Below the pieces are notes generated by a model, which was given only the letters and a program-made list of their open reading frames with translations, searched no databases and had not been told where the DNA came from. Shown in pieces: positions 8,157-18,223 of a DNA stretch of 64,000 nucleotides (its first letter is position 1; each line of letters opens with the position of its first letter). Position numbers and translations under genes: made by a program. Source of the DNA: Acinetobacter suaedae. GTDB taxonomy: Bacteria; Pseudomonadota; Gammaproteobacteria; Pseudomonadales; Moraxellaceae. The stretch covers positions 2,294,001 through 2,358,000 of the forward strand of contig NZ_CP043909.1 in assembly GCF_008630915.1 (NCBI RefSeq). Direction: 5' to 3'.

Positions 8157-9200
8157 ATGTCGATTTTAGAATTATTAGAAATAAAACATCCTATTTTTCT
8201 AGCACCTATGGCTGGTGTGTCTACACCTGAACTTGCGGCCGAAGTTTCCAATCAAGGTGCACTCGGATCTCTAGGTCTTGGTGCCAATACACCGGAATCA
8301 GCAAAAGAACTCATCTTAAAAACTCAACAGCTCAGTGACCATCCATTTCAGGTCAATTTCTTTTGTCATCAACCAGAACCATTAAATCCACAACATGAAC
8401 AACAGTGGATTGAATATTTAACCCCAGCATTCAAAAAATTTGATGCTCAGCCACCAACTCAACTCAAGTGTATTTACCCCAGCTTTCTAGAAAATGACGA
8501 TTTTTTAAATGTGGTATTAGAGACCAAACCTAAAGCTGTCAGTTTTCATTTTGGGATTCCTCATACTCATCAAATTAAAGCGCTCAAAAATGCAGGCATT
8601 ATTACGATGGTGTCTGCAACAAATTTGATAGAAGCCCAAGCCATAGAAGCTGCTGGTATTGATTTAATCATTGCGCAAGGCATTGAAGCTGGTGGACATC
8701 GTGGTATTTTTAATCAACATTTTGATGCGGCAATCAAAACCAGTGATTTGGTCGAATTACTTACCCAACACTGTTCACGACCGATCATTGCTGCTGGAGG
8801 CATCATGAATGGTGATCAGGCAAAAAATATGCTAAAACGTGGCTCAAGTGCAGTACAACTGGGGACGGCATTTGTACAATGTAAAAGTTCAAGTGCAAAT
8901 GCTGCATATCGTAAAGCGCTGTTTAGCCAAAGCATTACACAAATAAGTGCGAGTTTATCTGGTCGCCCAGCACGTGGTTTATTGGGCACATGGCATACGC
9001 AAATCGATGCACCGAATCGACCAAAGGTCCCTGCTTATCCATATACTTATGATTTGGCAAAACAATTAATGAGCATCGCAAGTCAGCATCAAGATTATAG
9101 TTATGGTGCATTTTGGGCAGGAAGTAATGTGTCACAGATTCGCGAATTAGAAGCAGCCGATTTAGTCAATCAACTGATTGTAGAAATGACCACACGCTAA
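8157..9200 (+). CDS. Nitronate monooxygenase family FMN protein
   Basis: 347 residues from the ATG at 8157, with GAGGA seven to eight bases upstream; an ATG eight codons earlier lacks a site. TIM-barrel FMN protein of the 2-nitropropane dioxygenase family. The N-terminus has PIFLAPMAGVSTPELAA. The catalytic-base region is AQGIEAGGHRG (about residues 171-181), and the phosphate-binding part is AAGGIMNGDQA followed by GSSAVQLGTAFVQC. It oxidises nitronates, detoxifying propionate-3-nitronate in known members. Standalone gene with its own terminator. Confidence 0.85.
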   Translation: MSILELLEIKHPIFLAPMAGVSTPELAAEVSNQGALGSLGLGANTPESAKELILKTQQLSDHPFQVNFFCHQPEPLNPQHEQQWIEYLTPAFKKFDAQPPTQLKCIYPSFLENDDFLNVVLETKPKAVSFHFGIPHTHQIKALKNAGIITMVSATNLIEAQAIEAAGIDLIIAQGIEAGGHRGIFNQHFDAAIKTSDLVELLTQHCSRPIIAAGGIMNGDQAKNMLKRGSSAVQLGTAFVQCKSSSANAAYRKALFSQSITQISASLSGRPARGLLGTWHTQIDAPNRPKVPAYPYTYDLAKQLMSIASQHQDYSYGAFWAGSNVSQIRELEAADLVNQLIVEMTTR

Positions 9201-9210
9201 ATTTCCACAA

Positions 9211-9241
9211 AAAAATCGACCTAATTAGGTCGATTTTTTTA
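9211..9241. terminator. Bidirectional terminator
   Basis: AAAAATCGACC and AGGTCGATTTTTTT with a five-base loop lie between convergent stops at 9200 and 9247. T-runs form on both strands. Confidence 0.85.
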
Positions 9242-9246
9242 CTCAA

Positions 9247-11325
9247 TTATTTAATCGCTTCTAATAACTTCTGCTGTGCATTATGAGGGGTTTCCCCTTC
9301 AGCAAGCTGGGAGCGTACCCAGACACCATCACCTTGTAGCAACCATGCTTGTTGATTGTCTTTAAGATAATTTAACAGACCAAGTTGATAAATTGATTTC
9401 TTCAACGCAGGATCTTCAATTGGGAAACACGCTTCCACACGATTAAATAGATTACGATCCATCCAGTCTGCGCTTGAACAATAAATACGAGGATTGCCAT
9501 TATTGCTAAAATAATAAACACGAGTATGTTCTAAGAAACGACCAACGATCGAACGCACACGAATGTTTTCTGACAGATTTGGCAAACCTGGACGTAAGCA
9601 GCAGATAGAACGAATAATCAAATCAATTTGCACCCCCGCCTGAGAAGCTTCATATAATTTGTTGATCAACTGCACTTCCGTCAATGCATTTACTTTAATG
9701 ATAATTTGGGCTGCTTTTCCTGCTTTTACATTTGCAATTTCATCATCGATAAAGTTGATCAACTGCGCGTGCAAAGTAAATGGTGCATGCAAAAGCTTTT
9801 TCGGTTTTGCCATTTTGCCCATTCCCGTGAGCTCTTGGAAAATCCGATGCACATCTTCACAAATATCTTTGTCAGTGGTCATCAAACCATAATCAGTATA
9901 AATACGTGCATTGCCTGCATGGTAATTACCTGTGCCTAAGTGCACATAACGTACCAATTTATTATTTTCACGGCGCACAACCAAAATCATTTTTGCGTGA
10001 GTCTTATAACCAACGATACCGTATACAACCACCGCTCCCGCTTCTTGTAAAACGTTTGCCACTTCGATATTTGACTCTTCATCAAATCGTGCACGCAGCT
10101 CAATCACAGCCGTCACTTCTTTACCATTGCGTGCCGCTTCAGCAAGCACTTGCACGATTTCTGAGTCAGCACCACTACGATAAAGGGTTTGTTTGATCGC
10201 CAAAACTTGAGGATCACGCGCCGCTTCGCGTAATAATTGAATCACTGGTGCAAATGACTCAAAAGGATGGTGCAGAAGAATGTCCTGCTTTTGCATCGCA
10301 GCAAAAATATTCTCAGACTTTTTAAACGCTCTAGGCAAGATAGGGGTATGTGAATCATAACGTAGATGAGGACGTTTAAAATTAGAAAGTAGACGCGCTA
10401 AATTTACCGGTCCATCCACACGGTAAAGCTGCTCTTCATTTAGATCAAATTCATCTAACAAATATTTATAGATATGCTGTGGACAATTATGTGTGACTTC
10501 TAAACGCACCGCTCGACCAAAACGACGTGAACTTAATTCACCTTTTAAAGCTTTGGCTAAATCTTCAACATCCTCATTCAGTGCCAAGTCAGCATTTCGG
10601 GTGACGCGGAATTGATAACATCCTGTCGCAGTCATACCAGGGAACAAATCTGATACGTGCTCATGGATGATGGCAGATAACATCACATGATGCTCTTTAC
10701 CATCTGTTAATTCATCAGGTAATCGAACAACACGAGGTAAAGAGCGTGGTGCAGGTACAACCGCTAGATCAATTTGACGACCAAACGCATCCTTACCTTC
10801 CAAAGTCACGATAAAGTTTAAACTTTTATTCACTAAGCGTGGAAATGGATGAGCAGGATCAAGGCTAATTGGCGTCAGTACAGGTGCAACTTGTTCTTGG
10901 AAATATTTCTTAATCCATGCCGATTGGGCTGGTGTTAATTCACCACGACGTAAAAAGCAAATATCTTCTTCGCGTAACTTCGGCAAAATTTCTTGGTTAA
11001 GAATACGATATTGGCGCTCAATTGCAGCATGCGCTGTTTTGGAAATTTGTTCCAACACTTGCTTTGGGGTTAAGCCATCAGGAGTACGACTTTCATTGCC
11101 TAATGTTAATTGCTCCATGACCCCTGCGACACGAATTTCAAAAAACTCATCAAGGTTACGTGAAAAGATCAGCAAAAAGTTCATCCGCTCTAACAGGGGA
11201 TGAAGTGGATCAACTGCTTGTTCCAATACACGAAGATGGAAATCAAGAATTGAAAGTTCACGATTAATATAACGATCGTTGTAACTGTATTCTATTGGCG
11301 CTGTTGTCGTCACTGCAGTATTCAT
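9247..11325 (-). CDS. ppk1: Polyphosphate kinase 1
   Basis: 692 residues from the ATG at 11325, which has AAGG about eight bases upstream; an ATG ten codons earlier has no site. It polymerises the gamma phosphate of ATP into polyphosphate. Four-domain layout is visible: N-domain [19 protein letters not shown], head domain, then two C-terminal phospholipase-D-like domains. The autophosphorylated histidine fits KTHAKM at about residue 443. [20 protein letters not shown] follows, as in all PPK1 proteins. Length is close to that of E. coli PPK (688). Monocistronic; polyphosphate supports stress survival and motility. Confidence 0.95.
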   Translation of the reverse strand: MNTAVTTTAPIEYSYNDRYINRELSILDFHLRVLEQAVDPLHPLLERMNFLLIFSRNLDEFFEIRVAGVMEQLTLGNESRTPDGLTPKQVLEQISKTAHAAIERQYRILNQEILPKLREEDICFLRRGELTPAQSAWIKKYFQEQVAPVLTPISLDPAHPFPRLVNKSLNFIVTLEGKDAFGRQIDLAVVPAPRSLPRVVRLPDELTDGKEHHVMLSAIIHEHVSDLFPGMTATGCYQFRVTRNADLALNEDVEDLAKALKGELSSRRFGRAVRLEVTHNCPQHIYKYLLDEFDLNEEQLYRVDGPVNLARLLSNFKRPHLRYDSHTPILPRAFKKSENIFAAMQKQDILLHHPFESFAPVIQLLREAARDPQVLAIKQTLYRSGADSEIVQVLAEAARNGKEVTAVIELRARFDEESNIEVANVLQEAGAVVVYGIVGYKTHAKMILVVRRENNKLVRYVHLGTGNYHAGNARIYTDYGLMTTDKDICEDVHRIFQELTGMGKMAKPKKLLHAPFTLHAQLINFIDDEIANVKAGKAAQIIIKVNALTEVQLINKLYEASQAGVQIDLIIRSICCLRPGLPNLSENIRVRSIVGRFLEHTRVYYFSNNGNPRIYCSSADWMDRNLFNRVEACFPIEDPALKKSIYQLGLLNYLKDNQQAWLLQGDGVWVRSQLAEGETPHNAQQKLLEAIK

Positions 11326-11480
11326 ACCGAACCTTGTTGCATTATCATTTATCAAGTGATGATTTAAGTATGCTGCAAAATTATGTCAATTTGGTAAAAA
11401 AGCCCAAAAATATTGAGCTTTTCTTTTATAAAATAATTCTAATCTGCGGAGATTTTATTCATCTATCACCAAATAAACAT

Positions 11481-12152
11481 TTAAGGCTTCTGCGTCCCAT
11501 TCATATATTTCAAAATAACACGCTTACGGTATTGTAACTTACGATCATTACGGTTGTTTTGATAATATTTAGGGTTTGGTAGCAATGCAGCTAAAAAGGC
11601 TGCCTGTTCGCGCGTTAAACTTTTCGCACTTTTGCCATAATAAAATTGTGCAGCAGCTTCCACACCGTAGATATTTTGTCCGAACTCAACAGAGTTCATA
11701 TACACTTCTAAAATTCTACGTTTTGACCACATACGTTCCATCATCCATGTTGCGATGGCTTCTTGTCCTTTACGCACAAATGAACGTTTATTGTAGAGGA
11801 ATAAATTTTTCGCTAATTGTTGTGAAATCGTCGACCCCCCCGCCACAACTTCACCTTTTTTATTATTACGCTCTAAAGCATGCTGAATCCCAGCCCAGTC
11901 GAAACCATGATGATGAATAAATTTGGCATCCTCACCCGCCAGAACTGCATGTTTGAAATTATCACTAATTTCATCATAGTCACGCCAATGATGTTGAATC
12001 GGTTTTAGATCGGACCAGTAATCTAAACGCATAAACATGGTGGTATTGACAGGATGAGTGCGCCACCAAGCAAGACTACTAAAAATCCACAACTGAATCA
12101 GTAAGATCACGCCGATGATCAGCATCACTATACGCGCGAATAAGGCTTTCAT
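11481..12152 (-). CDS. mtgA: Monofunctional peptidoglycan glycosyltransferase
   Basis: 223 residues, one N-terminal membrane anchor (about residues 7-29) then a GT51 domain. The motif [15 protein letters not shown] carries the catalytic Glu74. [15 protein letters not shown], the [32 protein letters not shown] block and [24 protein letters not shown] are the other conserved GT51 motifs. It polymerises lipid II into glycan strands in the periplasm without a transpeptidase domain. Confidence 0.95.
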   Translation of the reverse strand: MKALFARIVMLIIGVILLIQLWIFSSLAWWRTHPVNTTMFMRLDYWSDLKPIQHHWRDYDEISDNFKHAVLAGEDAKFIHHHGFDWAGIQHALERNNKKGEVVAGGSTISQQLAKNLFLYNKRSFVRKGQEAIATWMMERMWSKRRILEVYMNSVEFGQNIYGVEAAAQFYYGKSAKSLTREQAAFLAALLPNPKYYQNNRNDRKLQYRKRVILKYMNGTQKP

Positions 12153-12250
12153 TTAAATGCATCACTCCTAGGTGCAAAAAGTCTGCGTCGTATCTACAAA
12201 CCTTCGATTCATGCTAAGCTATTTTTCATTACAGCAACTCATTTAAGTAC

Positions 12251-13054
12251 ATGACTGAAACAACACCACCACAAATTACTCAAAAATTACACGTACATAC
12301 TTGGTGGTTTACTGCAGCTTTGATTGCTGTCAACGTGAGCCTATTTGGCTGGCAAATCCTCACAGGCGTCGATATTACCGACCCTTCCCCTGTTGATGCA
12401 ATTGCTTGGGGGGCAGATTTCACACCACTGACCTTTTTAGGTCAGCCAGAACGGCTTTTCAGCAGCATGTTTTTCCATTTCGGAATGATCCATCTCATGC
12501 TGAATATGTGGGCATTATACATTTTTGGCAGTATCGCTGAGCAACTGTTTGGTCGTCGCTACTATATTGCACTTTATTTCCTTGCGGGGTTGATGGGGAG
12601 CGTTCTATCGAGCTATCTCAGTATCCTAGATGGTTATCAATTACTACAGCATTTTGATCCTAAATATTTACCTAAAATCAGTGCTGGTGCTTCTGGTGCA
12701 GTGATGGGATTAGGTGCAGCCCTTACCATTATTTCCGTCTTACCGGTGTTGCCACGACAACGCTTCCTCTTAGATAAGAAATCTTTGCTATTCATTATGG
12801 CAATTAACCTCATATTCGGCTTCACAGTTTCAGGGATTAATAATGCTGCCCATATCGGTGGGATGCTCATGGGGGCTGTTTTAGCAACCGCATGGTATCT
12901 CAGCCAAAAAACTGGGAAAAAAATAATGTTCCAACTTGGAGCTGTCCTGATTGCAACACTATTGCTATATGGATTTTACGTTTACTGCACAGCATTAGGT
13001 CAAACACTACATCCGTTATGGTATGAGATTTTGATTCAAAATAAACTCAATTAA
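12251..13054 (+). CDS. Rhomboid family intramembrane serine protease
   Basis: 267 residues with six or more hydrophobic segments. The rhomboid dyad is visible: Ser148 in AGASGAVMG and His201 in NNAAHIGGMLMG. The HFGMIHLMLNMWALYIFG segment is the conserved TM2 motif with HxxxN. A longer soluble loop follows TM1 (about residues 38-68). It cleaves membrane proteins within the bilayer; the substrate is unknown. A second, shorter rhomboid is encoded at 24185-24802. Confidence 0.88.
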   Translation: MTETTPPQITQKLHVHTWWFTAALIAVNVSLFGWQILTGVDITDPSPVDAIAWGADFTPLTFLGQPERLFSSMFFHFGMIHLMLNMWALYIFGSIAEQLFGRRYYIALYFLAGLMGSVLSSYLSILDGYQLLQHFDPKYLPKISAGASGAVMGLGAALTIISVLPVLPRQRFLLDKKSLLFIMAINLIFGFTVSGINNAAHIGGMLMGAVLATAWYLSQKTGKKIMFQLGAVLIATLLLYGFYVYCTALGQTLHPLWYEILIQNKLN

Positions 13055-13068
13055 AATCGCTTAAACAA

Positions 13069-13111
13069 TTAAATTGGGCGATCATCTCAAACAAATCACC
13101 GCCCAATTTAA
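13069..13111 (+). terminator. Terminator-like hairpin after rhomboid gene
   Basis: Perfect 12-base arms TTAAATTGGGCG (13069-13080) and CGCCCAATTTAA (13100-13111) around a 19-base loop, 15 bases after the rhomboid stop. The long loop and lack of a clean U-run make it a moderate call. Confidence 0.55.
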
Positions 13112-13195
13112 TCCATTCATTTACATACTACCCTTTCAATATTGACTAAAATCCATCCATTTATTATGCTTTTTTTGTCAAAAACAGATTAGGTT

Positions 13196-13257
13196 TGGGA
13201 CGGTTGGCCCATTCCCTCGTTGATACGAGTTCTTCCGTTATTCGACTAACGGCCCAT
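13196..13257 (+). ncRNA. Possible structured RNA leader upstream of VOC gene
   Basis: Two adjacent compact hairpins: CTCGT-TGAT-ACGAG (13216-13229) and CCGTTA-TTCGAC-TAACGG (13235-13252). They are flanked by two copies of GCCCAT (13207-13212, 13252-13257). The block is GC-richer than its surroundings and lies about 60-120 bases before the VOC start. A GGGA/TCCC or TGGG/CCCA pairing could form in the first part. I do not recognise it as a known riboswitch class, and a chance structure is possible. Confidence 0.3.
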
Positions 13258-13315
13258 GACGAATAATGTACTCACTTCATGTAGGTACATCTATGACATC
13301 AAAAGGGGCACAAAG

Positions 13316-13744
13316 ATGAAACCACACATTTCCATTTTAACGCTTGGCGTTACCGATCTAGAACAATCGCTTATTTTCTACCGTGATGGTCTTGGGCTGC
13401 AAACAGAAGGTATTGTAGGTCAGGAGTTTGAACATGGCGCTGTTGCTTTCTTTGATCTTCAACGCGGACTAAAACTCGCAATCTTTGCTCAAGAAGATCT
13501 CGCGATTGATGCAGGATTAATTCAGCAACCCATTAGTTCAACCGCCATGTCGATTGGACATAATGTCAGCAATAAAAATGAAGTTGATGAAATTATGGAA
13601 ACTGCGAAAAAAGCAGGTGCTGTCATCGTGAAACAAGCCCAAAATACTTTTTATGGCGGTTACGCAGGATACTTTCTTGATCCGAATGGTCACCTTTGGG
13701 AAATTGTCTGGAATCCACAGATTATGCCACCCTCGGATTGTTGA
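13316..13744 (+). CDS. VOC (glyoxalase/bleomycin-resistance fold) family protein
   Basis: 142 residues from the ATG at 13316, with AAGGGG about eight bases upstream. The single VOC module starts HISILTLGVTDLEQSLIFYRDGLGL and ends YFLDPNGHLWEIVWNPQ, the two halves typical of the vicinal-oxygen-chelate fold. Function ranges from lyases and dioxygenases to antibiotic binding, so no substrate is assigned. It lies behind the possible structured leader at 13196-13257. Confidence 0.75.
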   Translation: MKPHISILTLGVTDLEQSLIFYRDGLGLQTEGIVGQEFEHGAVAFFDLQRGLKLAIFAQEDLAIDAGLIQQPISSTAMSIGHNVSNKNEVDEIMETAKKAGAVIVKQAQNTFYGGYAGYFLDPNGHLWEIVWNPQIMPPSDC

Positions 13745-13775
13745 TCAAACGAAGTTTTTTTAAAGCAGATTAGGG

Positions 13776-13811
13776 TTTAGATGCAAAATAACAGAATATC
13801 TTGCATCTAAA
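13776..13811. terminator. Hairpin between convergent VOC and ybbP genes
   Basis: Eleven-base arms TTTAGATGCAA (13776-13786) and TTGCATCTAAA (13801-13811). No strong U-run, so a modest call. Confidence 0.45.
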
Positions 13812-13825
13812 TCATTACATAATTT

Positions 13826-16312
13826 TTAAGATTGATTGATTTCCCTCAAGCTCTGCAAAGGTGGAATATCACATAAATAGCTTAGGCGATAACGTCCAAT
13901 CAAGGTACAAACCAACAGCATACTCAACGGCAGAATTAACCAAATCTCAGGGTGCCATTGGATCGCCATTTGCATTTTATAACTGGCAATCGCACTAATC
14001 ACCTCAGCAAAAAGACAGGCTACCACACCAGCCAATGCACCAATATAACCGATCTCTAAACTGAGCATCCGTTTCAATTTATTTTTAGCAATTCCAAATG
14101 AGCGCATCAACGCGACTTCTTTACGTCGCTCATCCATCAGTACATTTAGACAGGCAATCAACACCAGTAAACCAGATAGTCCCACCAACATTGCCAATAC
14201 CGTGACAATTTGCACCAACACATTCATCAGTCTTTTCACTTCATCCAAAACGCGTCCCACATCAATAAACACGGTATTTGAAAACTGTTGAATTAAGGAC
14301 ACCATTTTGACTTGGTCCGTAGGAGGTACGTAAAAACTCCCCAGATAACTACCTGCATTTTCATCCATGCTATTTGGCGAAAAAATAAAGAAGAAATTTG
14401 GACTAAAGCTCTCCCACTCAACAGTTCTGAGATTGATCACTGTGGCTTGCAACGTTCCTTCAGGCAAACTAAAACTGAGTTCATCGCCGATCTGGATACC
14501 TAATTCAGCAGCTAGCTTTTCTTCGACAGAAACTTGATGTGTTTTCGTAAAAACATGCTCACCACTTGTAATGACATTGTCATCCGGAAAATCTGTCGTT
14601 TGAGTTAAATTGAGTTCACGGCGTAACGCGTTATTTTGCTCAACCAATTCCGGAGAAAATGCCTCACCATTTTTTGCGATCAATCGTCCCCGAATATTTG
14701 GATAAAGTGGTGTGGATTGCCAACCATTTTGTTCAATTTGCTGTTTTAGCAGAGGCATATCAAAAGGTGGTAAACCATAAACAAACTGATTGGGTGTACC
14801 TTCAGGCAATTGCTGTTGCCATCGTTGTAATAAATCGGTTCTTAAAACACTGAGCACTGTTATTAAACTTAACCCCAAGGCCAAAGCTGTAATTTGCAAA
14901 GCGGTTTGATGAGGAATCCGTACATAGGCAGAGATTGGATGTTTAAGCTGTTTGATCGCTTTTAATAACAGCCAAATCAGTACATAAAGTACAGCACACA
15001 AGAACAAGATTGCGGTCAATACCAATAAACTTAGCGTCAAGTTATCACTCAAAACCAAACTAAAAATAACTAAGCTCGTCACTCCTACCGCAAACATTGC
15101 AACATAGGATTTACGCGAACGTTCTTGCTGTCGAATCACTCGAATTGGAGGTGTGTTTAGCAACTCCCAAATACTTGGCAAAATAAAACCAATCAGCACC
15201 ATCACACTGGTAAAAATAGCGACCGGTAAGGCATAAAACAAATCACCTATAGCAAAACTCAATTGTAATTGCGGTATCAACTGCAACATTAACTGCAACA
15301 ATCCATAACCCAAACCAACACCAATCAAACTTCCGACCATAATCGATAAGGCACTGACCACTGCGAGTAGCACACAATAAGCCACAATGATTTGTTTCTT
15401 ACTTGCACCCATACAACGTAACAATGCAATATGATCTTGGTTTTGTTGTACATAACGTTGACTGGTTAAGGCAATGGCAATACCGCATAATAAAATTGTC
15501 AACAAATTAGCAAGTTGTAAGAAGGTATCCAAATTTTCAATTGGTTTCATCAATCGCGTATTGGATTGACTCGCATCTCGCAATTTTAAAGAACTCGTCT
15601 CTTGGTTCGACATGGTAGGATCATCTGTTTGAACCTCAGGATGATCTTGCTTGTTTTGCAGTTCAAACTGTTGTTGAAATGTGTTGACCTGCGCCGGTGT
15701 TCCAGCCATAAGCAAACGATATTCTATGCGGCTTCCCACTTGAACAGCATTGGTTTTAGCAATATCAGTTTGATGAATGATCACAGTCGGTGAAAAACCA
15801 GAAAAACCAAGTTCTTGATTCGAATCGTGTTCAATCTGCCCTGTGACCTTAAACTGGCCATCTGCAATCGCAACCTGATCCCCGATCTTTACCTGTAATA
15901 AGTCCATTGCTCGAGGACTTAGCCACACTTGTCCCGACTGAATCGTCTGTGCCACTGGTGAAATCTCTAATTTCCCTCGTAAAGGAAAATTTTCATCGAC
16001 GGCTTTAACATTCACCATCACAAACTGATCATCCGTATGTGCCATAGAACCAAAGACCGTTACAGTAGACTGCTTGAGATCTAGTTTTTCAGCCTGTTGT
16101 TGCCAACTTTCCTGAATCGGCTCATGGTCAGATAACACTAAATCTGCGCCAAGCATCTCAGCTGCTTGTAGCGTGACTGCATTCTGTACCTGTGTGTTAC
16201 TAAATTTTAATGCGGTCGTAGCGCTGATCGCGAGAGATAAAGCAATGATCAACAGATACAATCCACCTGTACGAAAGCTCTGTAGAAGTAAGGGTTTTAC
16301 AATTGAATTCAT
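13826..16312 (-). CDS. ybbP: ABC transporter permease, YbbP/FtsX family
   Basis: 828 residues from the ATG at 16312, which overlaps the stop of the upstream ATPase gene as ATGA; this coupling decides the start. Two FtsX-like membrane blocks are visible (about residues 260-400 and 700-820), each with several helices. An MacB-like periplasmic region follows the first helix (about residues 15-38) and another lies between the blocks. The phrase VALMRSFGIAKNKLKRMLSLEIGYIG near the C-terminus is typical. With YbbA it should form a type VII-like ABC complex. Its neighbour TesA is conserved next to this pair in E. coli too, but the substrate remains unknown. Confidence 0.88.
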   Translation of the reverse strand: MNSIVKPLLLQSFRTGGLYLLIIALSLAISATTALKFSNTQVQNAVTLQAAEMLGADLVLSDHEPIQESWQQQAEKLDLKQSTVTVFGSMAHTDDQFVMVNVKAVDENFPLRGKLEISPVAQTIQSGQVWLSPRAMDLLQVKIGDQVAIADGQFKVTGQIEHDSNQELGFSGFSPTVIIHQTDIAKTNAVQVGSRIEYRLLMAGTPAQVNTFQQQFELQNKQDHPEVQTDDPTMSNQETSSLKLRDASQSNTRLMKPIENLDTFLQLANLLTILLCGIAIALTSQRYVQQNQDHIALLRCMGASKKQIIVAYCVLLAVVSALSIMVGSLIGVGLGYGLLQLMLQLIPQLQLSFAIGDLFYALPVAIFTSVMVLIGFILPSIWELLNTPPIRVIRQQERSRKSYVAMFAVGVTSLVIFSLVLSDNLTLSLLVLTAILFLCAVLYVLIWLLLKAIKQLKHPISAYVRIPHQTALQITALALGLSLITVLSVLRTDLLQRWQQQLPEGTPNQFVYGLPPFDMPLLKQQIEQNGWQSTPLYPNIRGRLIAKNGEAFSPELVEQNNALRRELNLTQTTDFPDDNVITSGEHVFTKTHQVSVEEKLAAELGIQIGDELSFSLPEGTLQATVINLRTVEWESFSPNFFFIFSPNSMDENAGSYLGSFYVPPTDQVKMVSLIQQFSNTVFIDVGRVLDEVKRLMNVLVQIVTVLAMLVGLSGLLVLIACLNVLMDERRKEVALMRSFGIAKNKLKRMLSLEIGYIGALAGVVACLFAEVISAIASYKMQMAIQWHPEIWLILPLSMLLVCTLIGRYRLSYLCDIPPLQSLREINQS

Positions 16313-17013
16313 ACCCCTTCCCCGACTTTGATCACATCCTGAACTTGACCATCGACAAGTCGTACATGTCGTTGACACATTGCGGCTAGATTTTGATCAT
16401 GCGTGACTAAAACTAAAGTCGTTCCAAGCGCCTTATTCAAATCAAACAAAAGCTGCTCAATCTCTTCCGCAGTTTGACCATCAAGATTGCCTGTTGGTTC
16501 ATCGGCAAAAATAATCTTCGGTTCTGCGATCAAAGCACGAGCAATCGCAACACGTTGTTGTTCACCACCCGATAATACTTTCGGTGTTTGTTGAGCTTGA
16601 CGCACAAGTCCAACACGCTCTAACCATGTCAAAGCTTTTTGTTCTGCTTGCTTAAAATTAAAGTTTGGCTGTAAACGTAACGGCAACATCACATTTTCTA
16701 AAGCACTCAACTGGGGTAATAATTGAAAGGACTGAAATACAAAGCCAATATTTTCTAATCGAACCTGCGCACGTTGCTCTTCTGTAAGCGTATGAACGGC
16801 TTGTCCACATACCCATAACTCGCCACTACTTGGTCGATCCAAAGTTGCTAAAATACCTAACAGTGTTGACTTACCTGAACCTGAACGCCCAGTAATCGCA
16901 ATTTGTTCACCCTGATAAACCTCAAGATCAATCTCTCTTAGGATCGTTAAACTTTGCTGATTAATTTGGATATTTTGTGTAACTTTTTGAGCAGAAATAA
17001 TCGGTTGTGGCAT
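16309..17013 (-). CDS. ybbA: ABC transporter ATP-binding protein, YbbA/LolD family
   Basis: 234 residues from the ATG at 17013. The longer frame to 17097 runs back through tesA and is not favoured. Walker [11 protein letters not shown]-loop region [11 protein letters not shown], signature [15 protein letters not shown], Walker B IIFADEP and the switch His in VLVTHDQ are all intact. LolD/MacB-type ATPases of this size energise FtsX-like permeases; the partner ybbP starts inside its stop codon. Its start codon overlaps, on the opposite strand, the first possible tesA start at 17012. Confidence 0.92.
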   Translation of the reverse strand: MPQPIISAQKVTQNIQINQQSLTILREIDLEVYQGEQIAITGRSGSGKSTLLGILATLDRPSSGELWVCGQAVHTLTEEQRAQVRLENIGFVFQSFQLLPQLSALENVMLPLRLQPNFNFKQAEQKALTWLERVGLVRQAQQTPKVLSGGEQQRVAIARALIAEPKIIFADEPTGNLDGQTAEEIEQLLFDLNKALGTTLVLVTHDQNLAAMCQRHVRLVDGQVQDVIKVGEGV

Positions 17014-17050
17014 GATGTCACGTATCCTGTTGAGCAAATTAATTACGGTT

Positions 17051-17680
17051 ATGCAGATTTCTAAAGTAATTTTGTCGATATCGAAACCATTGATCATTAT
17101 TGGCGTTTTTTTATTTCCAACGTTGGTTTCAGCAAAGACGATTTTAATTTTAGGTGACAGTCTGAGTGCGGGCTATGGTATTGAACCTAAACAAGGTTGG
17201 GTTCACTTACTCCAGCAACGCTTAGACCAACACTATCCGAAACAGCATAAGGTGGTCAATGCAAGCGTAAGTGGAGAAACAACAAGTGGTGCACTCGCAC
17301 GATTACCCAAACTCTTGCAAACCTATCAACCTGAAGTTGTCGTTATTGAACTGGGTGGAAATGATGGATTACGTGGGCAACCACCACAAATGATTCAAAA
17401 AAATTTAGCTCAATTGGTACAACTGAGTCAGAAACAAAAGGCCACTGTTTTACTGTTTGGTATGAAAATACCACCAAATTATGGTACAGCCTATAGCCGT
17501 GCTTTTGAAAATAATTATAAAGTTGTAAGCCAACAATACCGTATTAAACTGCTACCGTTTTTTCTTGAAGGTGTGGCGGGCAATAAAAGTTTGATGCAAA
17601 ACGATCAAATTCATCCAAATGCCAAAGCACAACCGATCATGCTTAACTTGGCTTATCCTTATATTCGAGGAGCGTTATAA
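17051..17680 (+). CDS. tesA: Arylesterase / lysophospholipase TesA, SGNH hydrolase
   Basis: 209 residues from the ATG at 17051; upstream ATGs at 17012 and 17015 are possible but overlap the ybbA start and would bury the signal peptide. A signal peptide ends near LVSAKT. SGNH blocks follow: GDSLSAGYG (nucleophile Ser), block II near NASVSGETTSGAL, GGNDGLRG (block III) and DQIHPNAKAQ (block V with Asp and His). It is a periplasmic thioesterase, protease I or lysophospholipase L1-like enzyme. It is divergent from ybbA-ybbP, the same arrangement as in E. coli. Confidence 0.9.
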   Translation: MQISKVILSISKPLIIIGVFLFPTLVSAKTILILGDSLSAGYGIEPKQGWVHLLQQRLDQHYPKQHKVVNASVSGETTSGALARLPKLLQTYQPEVVVIELGGNDGLRGQPPQMIQKNLAQLVQLSQKQKATVLLFGMKIPPNYGTAYSRAFENNYKVVSQQYRIKLLPFFLEGVAGNKSLMQNDQIHPNAKAQPIMLNLAYPYIRGAL

Positions 17681-17701
17681 ATAACTACATCTCAAGTTGG
17701 A

Positions 17702-18139
17702 TTAATCTATTTTTTTACTAAAATAAACGACTTTTTCAGTTTCTTGAAAACCTAATGAACGATGCATAGCGTGACTAATTACATTGTCCAATGCCGCATC
17801 AGATGCAAACTCAGTACAAGAAAATTGTTTTGCCCACACTTCGGCCTGTCGAATAAGCATCGTTGCAACGCCAGAGCGACGATACGCTGGAAGTACGTAA
17901 ATACCTTCCAAAAAACCGACAGGAGAAGTCTCAGTTCCATTCACATATTCAAACCGAATAGAAGCCTCTAACATCGCAATGGCTTGGTGATTGGAATAGG
18001 CCAATAATTGTAAGGCATATTTTTCAGCCAATAGTTGATGCATCTCTTGTAAATGAGAAGCCTCAGAATCACTCCATAATTTATTTCTTAATTCTAACCA
18101 ATCTTTGAGAGAAGCTTCTGATGCTGGTTTAATATTCAT
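17702..18139 (-). CDS. aac(6')-I: Aminoglycoside 6'-N-acetyltransferase, AAC(6')-I family
   Basis: 145 residues, GNAT fold. AAC(6')-I features: ELRNKLWSD near the N-terminus, YVNGTETSPVGFLEGIYVLP, the acetyl-CoA-binding AYRRSGVATMLI and the FASDAALDNVISHAMHRSLGF block. The family transfers acetyl from acetyl-CoA to the 6'-amino group of amikacin, tobramycin and related drugs. In Acinetobacter such genes are chromosomal and species-specific. From memory this is closest to AAC(6')-Ig of A. haemolyticus, but the exact variant is an inference. It stands between tesA and the carbonic anhydrase gene with no mobile element near, which supports an intrinsic gene. Confidence 0.88.
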   Translation of the reverse strand: MNIKPASEASLKDWLELRNKLWSDSEASHLQEMHQLLAEKYALQLLAYSNHQAIAMLEASIRFEYVNGTETSPVGFLEGIYVLPAYRRSGVATMLIRQAEVWAKQFSCTEFASDAALDNVISHAMHRSLGFQETEKVVYFSKKID

Positions 18140-18188
18140 GAAATAACCACCACTATGCTCATCAACATCTTGAAAATAACAGCGGAAA

Positions 18189-18215
18189 CATGGCTAACTT
18201 AAATAGTTAGCCATG
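18189..18215 (-). terminator. Hairpin downstream of carbonic anhydrase gene
   Basis: Perfect ten-base arms CATGGCTAAC (18189-18198) and GTTAGCCATG (18206-18215), nine bases beyond the gene stop. The U-tract after it on the minus strand is short. Confidence 0.5.
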
Positions 18216-18223
18216 GATATGAT

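Noticed and set aside
13069..13111. Riboswitch upstream of the VOC gene
   Set aside because: The long simple stem 15 bases after the rhomboid stop is better explained as a terminator hairpin.
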